DNA of 46,915 nt, from positions 1 to 46,915 of the forward strand of contig JAFVCX010000082.1 of assembly GCA_017478855.1 (NCBI GenBank). Direction: 5' to 3'. The number at the start of each line of letters is the position of its first letter. The stretch's first letter is position 1. Under the pieces are notes generated by a model. The model was not told the origin of the DNA and did no database searches. It saw only the letters and a list, made by a program, of their open reading frames with translations. This DNA is from Muribaculaceae bacterium. Its GTDB lineage: Bacteria > Bacteroidota > Bacteroidia > Bacteroidales > Muribaculaceae. Shown here piece by piece: positions 18,179 to 25,907 of the stretch. The position numbers and the translations under genes were made by a program.

Positions 18179-18193
18179 AAACTCGGGCACATC

Positions 18194-21094
18194 ATGAAAA
18201 AGATAGCATTTCTTCTCATTGCGGCTCTGGCCACGATAGCGGCCACCGCTCAACAGACCATGTGGGTGTGCACCGGGCAAGTGAAATATGCCTACAACAC
18301 CGCCTCGGTGGGCGTGATGCCCTATACCAGCGGCAGCACCCTCACCGTTCTTGACAAATCGTTTGCACTCGCCGAGGTCGACAGCATCTACGTCGACGAC
18401 AACGAGTTTGACGACGACAACATTCTCGTGAACTACGATGGCGACAAGGCTTGGGTGACCGTGGCCGGCAACATTGCCACCCACATCACCGCCACCGTCA
18501 AGGGTGCTCACGTGGCCGTACTGCAAGATGCCAGCGTGGCCGACGAATACTACTACACCCTGCAAGGCTCGTCCACCAACGGCTCGTTCTACCAAGACGG
18601 CAAGCTGAAGATTTCCGTCATCCTCAACGGGCTGACCCTTAACAACCCCGATAGCGCGGCCATCAACATTCGCGACGGCAAGCGCATCTCGGTAGAGTTG
18701 GCGGCAGGCACCGTCAACACCCTCACCGATGGCACCGGCGGTAGCCAGAAGGGTTGTTTTGCCGTGAAGGGCCACACCGAGTTCAAGGGCGGCGGCACGC
18801 TCAACATCACCGGCAACTCAAGCCACGCATTCTGGGGCAAAGAGTATGTGCAGCTCAAGAAAACGGTGGGCACCATCAATATCTTGGGTGCCGTGGCCGA
18901 CGGCTTCAACGTGAACCAATACTTCCAGATGAATGGCGGCACCGTCAACATCAGTGGCACTGGCGACGACGGCCTGCAAGTGAGCTATGAAACCGACGAT
19001 GACGACAACATCGAGGTGGATGCCGACAATACTGGCGATGTCACCATCAAGGGCGGCACCCTTAAAATCAGCACCACCGGAGCCGGCAGCAAAGCCCTGA
19101 AAGTGGCTCACGACTACATCATGAGCGCGGGCGACGTCACCATCGACCAGTCGGGCACATTTGCTTCTGATAGCACCGACATCGCCTACACCGTGGGCGT
19201 GAAAACCGGCAACGACATCAACATCACCGGAGGGTCGGTCACCATCACCAACACCGCCGATGGCGGCAAGGGCCTCAGTGCCGATGGCGCTATCATCATC
19301 AACGAAAACGCAGCCACCACCAACATCAACATCACAGCCAACGGCAAAGGTGGTGTGGCCGAAAACGTGAACACCGGCGGGCAAGAAGAAACCAAGAGCT
19401 ACAAACTCTATGTGACCCTGCCCCGCAGCTCGGGAGGGTTCGGATCCAGCAATCCGTGGACCAAAGTCTATCTTTATAAAGAAGACGGCACCCTCGTGCA
19501 GCAGCTCACCAGCACCGTCAGCCGCACGTCGGGCTATAGCACCCTCACGTTCTATTACTACGACTTCAAGGAGGCCGATAGCGGCACCTATTATTTCAAA
19601 GCCGACAATTTCACCAGCCGTGGCACCAGCTACACCATCAAGACGGTGACCTTCACCGGTCCCACCACGGGTAGCGACGTGTATTACAGCATCTCCAGCA
19701 GTTACAGCACCAGCGGCACCACGCGCACCTACTCCATCTCTAATGTCACCAGCTCCTATGGCGGCAGCAGCGACACCAGCGAGGACAATGGCACCAGCTA
19801 CAACGCAGCCGGCATCAAGGCCGACGGAGCCATCACCATTGGCGGCGGCACCATCGAGGTGAAAAACAGCGGCGAGATGAGCAAGAGCATCAAGTTGAAG
19901 GGCACCGTCACCATCGACGGCGGCAACCTCACCCTCACACCGAGCGGAGCCATGAAGGTCATCAATAGCGATGCCTCTTACAGCTCGGCCATCAAGGCGG
20001 TAGACTTCGTGCAAAATGGCGGCACCATCACCATCAACGCTTCGGGCGGTGCCGGCAAAGGCGTTTCGGCCAACGGCGGCATCACCACCAACGGCGGCAC
20101 GCTCACCATCACCAACACCGGAGCCGGGCAAACGGGCACCAACGACACCTATACCGCAAAAGGCCTGAAGGCCGACGGCAACATGGCCCTCAACGCCGGC
20201 ACCATCACCATCACCATGAGTGGCACTGGCGGCAAGGGCGTCAAGGTGAACGGCACCTACACGCAGGGTAAGAGCGACGGCACCGGCCCCACGCTCAAAA
20301 TCACCACATCGGGCACCTCATTGGGCGGCACCAGTGGCGGTGGCAGCGGCTGGGGACCCGGCGGCGGCAGCTCAAGCGGTTCGTCGTCAAAGGCCATCAA
20401 AGCCATGGGCACGGCCTATGTGTATGGCGGCAACTCTGAGATTAACACCGCTACCAACGGAGCCGAAGGTCTGGAATCGAAAACCGCCATCTATATCGAG
20501 GGCGGACAGCACTACTTCAAGTGCTATGACGACTGCATCAACTCAAGCGGCAAGATATTCTTCAACGGAGGCGTGACCGTGTGCTACAGCAACGGCAACG
20601 ATGCCGTCGACTCCAATGCCGGCACCACAGGTGCCATCACCATTGGCGACGGTGTGGTCTTTGCCTACACCACTGCCGGAGGTCCTGAAGAAGGCCTTGA
20701 CTGCGACAACAACAGCTACATTCAGCTCACCGGCAAGGGCATCGCCATCAGCGCAGGCGGCACGCAAGGCGGCGGTGGCTGGGGCGGCTCAAGCAACACC
20801 ATAAGCAATGCCGCGCAAGGCTACTACTTCTACACCAGCAGCGTGTCCTACACCACCGGACGCTACTACACCCTCGCCGATGCCAATGGCAATAACCTTG
20901 TCACTTATAGCTTCGAGGGCAACGTGTCGAGCACGCTCGCGCTCCACACAGCCACCGGCATGGTTAAGGGCAGCACCTATAACGTGAAATACAGCACCAC
21001 CGCGCCCACCGATGCCACCACGGCCTTCCACGGCCTGTATCTGGGCAGCAGCGCCACTGGCACCACCAGCGCATTTAGCTTCACGGCGCAATAA
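18194..21094 (+). CDS. Secreted beta-helix carbohydrate-binding protein, Cthe_2159-like
   Basis: A 966-residue exported protein. A signal peptide (about 1-20, ending ATAQ) is followed by an N-terminal segment with SFALAEVDSIYVDDNEF. Long runs of Gly/Thr/Asn-rich parallel beta-helix repeats come next (GGTLNITGNSSHAFWGKEYV, DGFNVNQYFQMNGGTVNISG, GTGDDGLQV). An aromatic beta-sandwich-like insert (about 400-510, SYKLYVTLPRSSGG...TSRGTSYTIKTVTFTG) interrupts the helix, which then resumes. The acidic turn motifs (DDGLQV, EGLDCDN, NDAVDSN) fit the calcium-dependent Cthe_2159/DUF4353 family, whose founding member binds acidic polysaccharide and cellulose. It is second in an operon with the dockerin protein. 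A structural adhesin or pectate-lyase relative is the alternative. Family assignment is by pattern only. Confidence 0.78.
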   Translation: MKKIAFLLIAALATIAATAQQTMWVCTGQVKYAYNTASVGVMPYTSGSTLTVLDKSFALAEVDSIYVDDNEFDDDNILVNYDGDKAWVTVAGNIATHITATVKGAHVAVLQDASVADEYYYTLQGSSTNGSFYQDGKLKISVILNGLTLNNPDSAAINIRDGKRISVELAAGTVNTLTDGTGGSQKGCFAVKGHTEFKGGGTLNITGNSSHAFWGKEYVQLKKTVGTINILGAVADGFNVNQYFQMNGGTVNISGTGDDGLQVSYETDDDDNIEVDADNTGDVTIKGGTLKISTTGAGSKALKVAHDYIMSAGDVTIDQSGTFASDSTDIAYTVGVKTGNDINITGGSVTITNTADGGKGLSADGAIIINENAATTNINITANGKGGVAENVNTGGQEETKSYKLYVTLPRSSGGFGSSNPWTKVYLYKEDGTLVQQLTSTVSRTSGYSTLTFYYYDFKEADSGTYYFKADNFTSRGTSYTIKTVTFTGPTTGSDVYYSISSSYSTSGTTRTYSISNVTSSYGGSSDTSEDNGTSYNAAGIKADGAITIGGGTIEVKNSGEMSKSIKLKGTVTIDGGNLTLTPSGAMKVINSDASYSSAIKAVDFVQNGGTITINASGGAGKGVSANGGITTNGGTLTITNTGAGQTGTNDTYTAKGLKADGNMALNAGTITITMSGTGGKGVKVNGTYTQGKSDGTGPTLKITTSGTSLGGTSGGGSGWGPGGGSSSGSSSKAIKAMGTAYVYGGNSEINTATNGAEGLESKTAIYIEGGQHYFKCYDDCINSSGKIFFNGGVTVCYSNGNDAVDSNAGTTGAITIGDGVVFAYTTAGGPEEGLDCDNNSYIQLTGKGIAISAGGTQGGGGWGGSSNTISNAAQGYYFYTSSVSYTTGRYYTLADANGNNLVTYSFEGNVSSTLALHTATGMVKGSTYNVKYSTTAPTDATTAFHGLYLGSSATGTTSAFSFTAQ

Positions 21095-21118
21095 GCACCG
21101 TCGTTTCACACTTCATCC

Positions 21119-21170
21119 CAAAGAGGGGGCGCACGTCGTTTGAATGCGTGCGCCTCTCTTTGTTCTTTAA
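21119..21170 (+). terminator. Terminator of the beta-helix gene
   Basis: CAAAGAGGGGGCGCACG (from 21119) pairs with CGTGCGCCTCTCTTTG around an 11-base loop, with one bulge, and is followed by TTCTTT. Confidence 0.75.
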
Positions 21171-21315
21171 GCTTCATCGGCGGCCAGCGGAAACGCCCCG
21201 AAGAAATTCAAGAGAGAAGAGCGAATCCCGCAGCCACCCACATGGGCCACAACGCGCCGCCGCAGCCAAAAGCGAAAAAAAGTCAAAAATTGCATGGCAA
21301 TTACGAATTAATTAC

Positions 21316-21323
21316 TACCTTTG
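21316..21323 (+). promoter_or_regulatory. -7 promoter box of the DUF177-rpmF-fabH-era-der block
   Basis: TACCTTTG followed by C is a perfect -7 match. A TTG at 21290-21292 is 23 bases upstream, slightly too far. The box covers the alternative TTG start at 21321, so translation should begin at 21345 or 21354. Confidence 0.7.
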
Positions 21324-21344
21324 CAGCGATTTAACGGAAAATTC

Positions 21345-21899
21345 ATGAGCAAAATGGCTGATTTCAAATTAAATTTGAAGGCAATGCCATTTGATACTCA
21401 GGTGTTTAAGTATCATCTGGACGGCGATTTTTTCAACTCGATTGAAGAAACCGAAGTTCGGCGCAGCAGTGTCGATGTCACTCTGCAAGTCACGCGCAAG
21501 GACGAGCGCAACTTCGGCATCACGCTTCAATGCACAGGTACCCTCACCGTGCCTTGCGACCGCTGCCTCGACGACCTCGACGTGGATGTGGACGAGCAAT
21601 ATGCCATCACCCTGCGGCTCGAAGGCCACGAGCTAGACGACAGCCGCGAAAACCTGCTGCTCGTGCCCGAAAGCTGGCATGAATTCGACGTTACCTCACT
21701 CATGCGCGACACCGTGCTCCTCGCCATACCCATCGTGCACACGCACGGCGATGACGAGTGCAACCCAAGCATGATCAGCGTGCTCGCGCAGCATGCGGCG
21801 GGAGAGCCCGCGCAGAGCGACGACGACAACGACAACACGGCCGCAGCCGACCCCCGATGGGACGCACTGCGACAACTCATTGATAACAATAACAATTAA
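21345..21899 (+). CDS. yceD: DUF177 (YceD-family) protein
   Basis: A 184-residue cytoplasmic protein of the YceD/DUF177 family, which almost always precedes the L32 gene. In plants and bacteria, family members have been linked to 23S rRNA accumulation. The signature CTGTLTVPCDRCLDDLDVDVDEQY carries the paired cysteines of the family. The acidic, low-complexity tail (SDDDNDNTAAADPRWDALRQL) ends in the typical PRWDALRKL-like motif. Two starts are possible, ATG 21345 (MSKMADFKL) or 21354 (MADFKL). Longer frames run into the promoter box. It is followed by rpmF after 14 bases. Gene context makes the assignment strong. Confidence 0.9.
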   Translation: MSKMADFKLNLKAMPFDTQVFKYHLDGDFFNSIEETEVRRSSVDVTLQVTRKDERNFGITLQCTGTLTVPCDRCLDDLDVDVDEQYAITLRLEGHELDDSRENLLLVPESWHEFDVTSLMRDTVLLAIPIVHTHGDDECNPSMISVLAQHAAGEPAQSDDDNDNTAAADPRWDALRQLIDNNNN

Positions 21900-21913
21900 A
21901 ACAAGAATACGAA

Positions 21914-22099
21914 ATGGCACATCCTAAACGTAGACAATCCAAGACCCGCACCGCGAAGCGTCGCACACACGACAAGGCGGTTGCTCCCACCATCGCAATG
22001 TGCTCTAACTGCGGAGCATGGCATGTTTATCACACCGTATGCCCCGAGTGTGGCTACTATCGCGGAAAGAAAGTGATGGGCGACGAAGCCGCCGTGTAA
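21914..22099 (+). CDS. rpmF: Large-subunit ribosomal protein bL32
   Basis: A 61-residue structural protein of the 50S subunit. It begins AHPKRRQSKTRTAKRRTHDKA, the basic extension typical of bL32. Four cysteines form the zinc ribbon (CSNCGAWHVYHTVCPECGYY), so this is the C+ form. It is the second gene of the DUF177-rpmF block, an arrangement conserved across bacteria. Assignment is certain. Confidence 0.98.
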   Translation: MAHPKRRQSKTRTAKRRTHDKAVAPTIAMCSNCGAWHVYHTVCPECGYYRGKKVMGDEAAV

Positions 22100-22158
22100 T
22101 CAGCACCACACAGGCACAAGCCTCACACCTCTTTTTTTGATAAAACAAAGAAACTATT

Positions 22159-22198
22159 TATCCTAAATATTGATGCCTAAAACACCGTATTTAGGATA
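22159..22198. promoter_or_regulatory. Perfect 11-bp inverted repeat upstream of fabH
   Basis: TATCCTAAATA (22159-22169) and TATTTAGGATA (22188-22198) are separated by 18 bases, about three helical turns centre to centre. No T-run follows. It may be an operator, possibly for a lipid-synthesis regulator, or an mRNA hairpin between rpmF and fabH. Confidence 0.55.
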
Positions 22199-22234
22199 TC
22201 TGTTTTTGAAGACTTTAATCAATCTCAACCCAAT

Positions 22235-23218
22235 ATGCTACACGCAAAAATCACGGGTATCGCCTCCTATGTCCCCGACGATATCCTCGACAATGAGATG
22301 CTCTCACACATGGTCGACACCACCGACGAGTGGATCACCACCCGCGTTGGCATCAAGCAGCGCCGCATCCTCAAAAACGGCAAAGGCTCATCGTGGATGG
22401 GTGTTCAAGTCGTCAACCGCCTGCTCCAAAGCACAGGCACCGACCCCGACGAGGTGGATCTGCTCATCTGCGCCACCAGCAACCCCGACTATCGCTTCCC
22501 AAGCACAGCCTCCATCATAGCACACCAGTGCGGCATCGAGAAAAAGGCCTATGCCTACGATATTCAGGCCGCCTGCACAGGCTTCCTTGTGGCTTTGAAC
22601 GACGCACGCGCCTATGTGAGCAGCGGCATCTATAAGAAAGTGGTCGTCGTGTCGGCCGAAAAAATGTCGAGCATGACCAACTACACCGACCGCGCCACCT
22701 GCCCCCTCTTTGGCGACGGCGCAGGTGCCATGCTCGTCGAGCCCACCGAAGACCCTGTGGGCATCATCGACGGCATCTTCCATGTGGACGGCAGCGGCCT
22801 TGAGCACCTCGTCTACAAAGCCGGTGGCTCGGCCATGCCCGCCACCCCCGAAACCGTGGCAGCAGGGCTGCACTTCCTCTACCAAGAGGGACGCGCCGTC
22901 TATAAGCACGCCGTCATCGACATGCTCACCTCCTCACGCGACATCATGGAGCGCAACAACCTCACCGTGGACGACATCCAGTGGTTTGTGCCCCATCAGG
23001 CCAACCTGCGCATCATCGAGGCCGTGGGAAGCCGCTTGGGCATCGACGAGAGCAAAGTGCTCATCAACATTCAAGAGCGTGGCAACACCAGCGCAGCCAC
23101 CATTCCCATTTGCATCGACGAGAACAAGCACCGCCTCCGCAAAGGCGACAAGCTCATCCTCACCGCCTTCGGCGCAGGATTCACTTGGGGTGCCCTCTAC
23201 CTCATCTGGGACATCTGA
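22235..23218 (+). CDS. fabH: Beta-ketoacyl-ACP synthase III
   Basis: A 327-residue cytoplasmic enzyme that starts fatty-acid synthesis by condensing an acyl-CoA primer with malonyl-ACP. The catalytic triad is complete: Cys114 in QAACTGF, His254 in WFVPHQANLRI and Asn284 in ERGNTSAATIP. The start (LHAKITGIASYVPDDILDN) and the region TTDEWITTRVGIKQRRI are typical of FabH. Length is close to the usual 315-335. It sits between rpmF and era, as in many Bacteroidota, and is preceded by a perfect 11-bp inverted repeat that may regulate it. High confidence. Confidence 0.97.
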   Translation: MLHAKITGIASYVPDDILDNEMLSHMVDTTDEWITTRVGIKQRRILKNGKGSSWMGVQVVNRLLQSTGTDPDEVDLLICATSNPDYRFPSTASIIAHQCGIEKKAYAYDIQAACTGFLVALNDARAYVSSGIYKKVVVVSAEKMSSMTNYTDRATCPLFGDGAGAMLVEPTEDPVGIIDGIFHVDGSGLEHLVYKAGGSAMPATPETVAAGLHFLYQEGRAVYKHAVIDMLTSSRDIMERNNLTVDDIQWFVPHQANLRIIEAVGSRLGIDESKVLINIQERGNTSAATIPICIDENKHRLRKGDKLILTAFGAGFTWGALYLIWDI

Positions 23219-23249
23219 TTCTACGCTGGCAACACATTGACACACAATA

Positions 23250-23296
23250 GCATCGCACCCCCTCTGTCCCCCACAGGGGCAAGGGGCACGCGATGC
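23250..23296. repeat. GC-rich nested palindrome between fabH and era
   Basis: GCATCGC (23250-23256) pairs with GCGATGC (23290-23296). Inside it, a C-run and CTGT (23264-23267) face ACAG (23273-23276) and two G-runs. No T-run follows, so it is probably an RNA hairpin or a dispersed palindromic element in the 5' leader of era. Confidence 0.55.
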
Positions 23297-23317
23297 CTTT
23301 TGCTAACCAACCTATCA

Positions 23318-24217
23318 ATGACCGAAACAACGACAAAACATCGCGCCGGATTTGTCAACATCGTGGGCAACCCCAATGTGGGCAAAAGCACCTTGAGCAA
23401 CCGGCTCGTGGGCGAGAAGCTCTCCATCATCACCAGCAAGGCCCAAACCACGCGCCACCGCATCATGGGCATCGTCAATGGCGATGACTACCAGATCGTC
23501 TTCAGCGACACGCCCGGCGTGCTCAAACCCAAGTTCAAGCTGCAAGAGAGCATGCTCGACTTCTCCACCGGCGCGCTGGTGGATGCCGACGTGCTGCTCT
23601 ATGTGACCGACGTGGTGGAGTCGCCCACAAAAAATCAAGATTTTCTCGACCGTGTGACACGCGAGAAAATTCCCGTGTTGTTGGTCATCAATAAAATTGA
23701 CTTGCTCAAGGGCAACGACGACCTGCTGGCCGTCATCGACCGCTGGAAACAGCTCCTGCCGCAAGCCGAGGTGTTCCCCATCAGCGCCCTGCACGGCTTC
23801 AACGTGAGCAGCATCATGCAGCGCATCGTGCAGCTGCTCCCCGTCAGCCCGCCCTACTTTGGCAAAGACGCGCTCACCGACCGCAACAGCCGCTTCTTCG
23901 TCACCGAAATCATCCGGGAGAAAATCCTACTCACCTACGACAAAGAAGTGCCCTACGCCACACAGGTCATCGTTGAGAAATTCGACGAAACCGACACCGC
24001 CATCCACATCATGGCCGTCATCTACGTGGAGCGCGACAGCCAGAAAGGCATCATCATTGGCCGGCAAGGCATCAAGCTCAAGCATGTGGGCATCGACGCG
24101 CGAAAAGACATCGAAAAGTTCTTTGAAAAGCGCGTCTATCTGGAGCTTTACGTCAAAGTGGAGCGCGACTGGCGCAACCAAGAGAACAAACTGCGCCAAT
24201 TTGGATATATCGATTAA
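23318..24217 (+). CDS. era: GTPase Era
   Basis: A 299-residue essential GTPase that binds the 3' end of 16S rRNA and helps mature the 30S subunit, acting at ribosomes and near the membrane. G1 is GNPNVGKS (residues 17-24), followed by the G3 motif DTPGV and G4 NKID. The C-terminal KH domain includes IIIGRQGIKLKHVGIDARKDIEKFF. The ATG at 23318 was chosen because earlier in-frame codons run through the GC-rich palindrome and lack homology to Era. It is 36 bases upstream of der. Very high confidence. Confidence 0.97.
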   Translation: MTETTTKHRAGFVNIVGNPNVGKSTLSNRLVGEKLSIITSKAQTTRHRIMGIVNGDDYQIVFSDTPGVLKPKFKLQESMLDFSTGALVDADVLLYVTDVVESPTKNQDFLDRVTREKIPVLLVINKIDLLKGNDDLLAVIDRWKQLLPQAEVFPISALHGFNVSSIMQRIVQLLPVSPPYFGKDALTDRNSRFFVTEIIREKILLTYDKEVPYATQVIVEKFDETDTAIHIMAVIYVERDSQKGIIIGRQGIKLKHVGIDARKDIEKFFEKRVYLELYVKVERDWRNQENKLRQFGYID

Positions 24218-24253
24218 TCATTTTTCATTCACACCTAACTCAAAACACCAATC

Positions 24254-25567
24254 ATGGGACGCTTAGTAGCCATCGTAGGACGCCCTAACGTGGGCAAATC
24301 CACCCTCTTTAACCGACTCACCCAAACTCGCGCGGCCATCGTGAACGACACCAGCGGCACCACGCGCGACCGCCAGTATGGCATGATGGAGTGGGGAGGC
24401 TTGGAAATGAGCGTGGTCGACACCGGCGGTTGGGTCGTCAATAGCGAAGACATCTTCGAAGAGGAGATCAATAAGCAGGTGCACCTCGCCATTGAGGAGG
24501 CCGACGTGATTCTCTTTGTGGTCGACATCAAAAACGGCATCACCGACCTCGACGACCACGTGGCCGACATCTTGCGGCGCAGCAACAAACCCGTGATTGT
24601 GGTAGCCAATAAGGACGACAACCACGAGAGCGTCTATGCCGAGGCCGAGTTTTATGCCCTCGGACTTGGGCAACCCTTCTCCATTTCGGCCATGAACGGC
24701 TCAGGCACAGGCGATTTGCTCGACGAGGTGGTGGCACGCATGCCCGCCAAGCCCCACGAAGAGGAGCTCGACGACCTGCCTCGCTTTGCCATCGTGGGCC
24801 GCCCCAATGCCGGTAAGTCGAGCCTCATCAATTCGCTCATGGACGAGGAGCGCAACATCGTCACCGACATCGCCGGCACCACGCGCGACAGCATCTACTC
24901 GCGCTACAACAAGTTCGGCTTCGACTTCTACCTCGTCGACACAGCCGGCATTCGCAAGAAAAACAAGGTGGACGAGGACATTGAGTACTACTCGGTGCTG
25001 CGCAGCATCCGAGCCATCGAGAACAGCGACGTGTGCATCCTCATCGTCGACGCCACACGTGGCATCGAGGCGCAAGACGTCAACATCTTCTCCATCATTC
25101 AGAAAAACCGCAAAGGACTTGTGGTGCTCGTCAACAAGTGGGACATCGTGGCCGAAAAGCACCAGCGGGCCATCGACACCATGGAGCAGGCCATTCGGGC
25201 ACGGCTCGCGCCTTTCACCGATTTTCCCATCATCTTTGGGTCGGCACTCACCAAGCAGCGCATCTTCAAGGTGCTCGAAAGCGCCATCGCCGTGCACAAA
25301 AATCGCCAAATCACCATTTCCACCTCGCAGCTCAACAACGTTTTGCAGGCCGACATCACCGCCTTCCCCCCACCGGCCGTGAAAGGCAAATACGTCAAAA
25401 TCAAATACATCACCCTGCTCAAGGGAGCCAAAGTGCCCACCTTTATCTTCTTCTGCAACTTGCCGCAGTGGGTACGCGACCCCTACAAGCGTTACCTCGA
25501 AAACAAAATACGCGAGCACTGGAACCTCACCGGCACCCCCGTCAACCTTTTCTTCCGCGAAAAATAA
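24254..25567 (+). CDS. der: Double-domain ribosome-assembly GTPase Der (EngA)
   Basis: A 437-residue GTPase needed for 50S subunit maturation. It has two tandem G domains. The first has GRPNVGKS (residues 9-16) and DTGGW, and the second has GRPNAGKS (182-189), DTAGIRKK and NKWD. A C-terminal KH-like domain ([29 protein letters not shown]) completes the standard architecture and length. It is the last gene of the block; a hairpin with a T-run follows at 25656-25692. Very high confidence. Confidence 0.98.
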   Translation: MGRLVAIVGRPNVGKSTLFNRLTQTRAAIVNDTSGTTRDRQYGMMEWGGLEMSVVDTGGWVVNSEDIFEEEINKQVHLAIEEADVILFVVDIKNGITDLDDHVADILRRSNKPVIVVANKDDNHESVYAEAEFYALGLGQPFSISAMNGSGTGDLLDEVVARMPAKPHEEELDDLPRFAIVGRPNAGKSSLINSLMDEERNIVTDIAGTTRDSIYSRYNKFGFDFYLVDTAGIRKKNKVDEDIEYYSVLRSIRAIENSDVCILIVDATRGIEAQDVNIFSIIQKNRKGLVVLVNKWDIVAEKHQRAIDTMEQAIRARLAPFTDFPIIFGSALTKQRIFKVLESAIAVHKNRQITISTSQLNNVLQADITAFPPPAVKGKYVKIKYITLLKGAKVPTFIFFCNLPQWVRDPYKRYLENKIREHWNLTGTPVNLFFREK

Positions 25568-25655
25568 CTCGTCCGGAAAGAATGCGCACAGGTGCCCTAA
25601 ATTGAAAAAACTACTGGTGGAGCATCTCCGGCACACCACCAGAGGATTCTCATCT

Positions 25656-25692
25656 CCCCGCGCGACGACCTCATGGTCTTGCGTGGGGTTTT
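25656..25692 (+). terminator. Terminator downstream of der
   Basis: CCCCGCGC pairs with GCGTGGGG (one mismatch) around an inner GACC-TCAT-GGTC hairpin. TTTT follows at 25689-25692. Confidence 0.75.
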
Positions 25693-25832
25693 AGTTTGAA
25701 TTGACGCTCGTTCCCGCCCCACCGATGCCCGCCCGCGCCGCGAGGGTTGCGGCTGGTGAAACGAGCGGCGCATCAAAAATGAATTTTTAATTACTTTTTC
25801 CGCCAGAATCACATCGTTTCAGAAAAACTTAC

Positions 25833-25840
25833 TATCTTTG
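25833..25840 (+). promoter_or_regulatory. -7 promoter box of the secreted multidomain gene
   Basis: TATCTTTG is a perfect -7 match. No good -33 element was seen. The leader is about 60 bases before the ATG at 25908. Confidence 0.6.
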
Positions 25841-25907
25841 TCCCCAAATAGGCTTACTATCGACATATTCACTTAAAAACCATAATTATTAACCAAACAC
25901 ATTCATT

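Larger units (their letters stand above)
25568..25907 (+). other. Intergenic region between der and the secreted multidomain gene
   Basis: No gene was seen in these 340 bases. There are two stem-loops on the left: CTGGTGG (25614-25620) with CCACCAG (25636-25642), and the terminator at 25656-25692. A perfect -7 box lies at 25833-25840. The rest is unremarkable. Confidence 0.65.

Noticed and set aside
23237-23317. Longer Era reading frame starting at 23237
   Set aside because: It runs through a GC-rich palindrome and has no similarity to Era; ATG 23318 gives the usual start.
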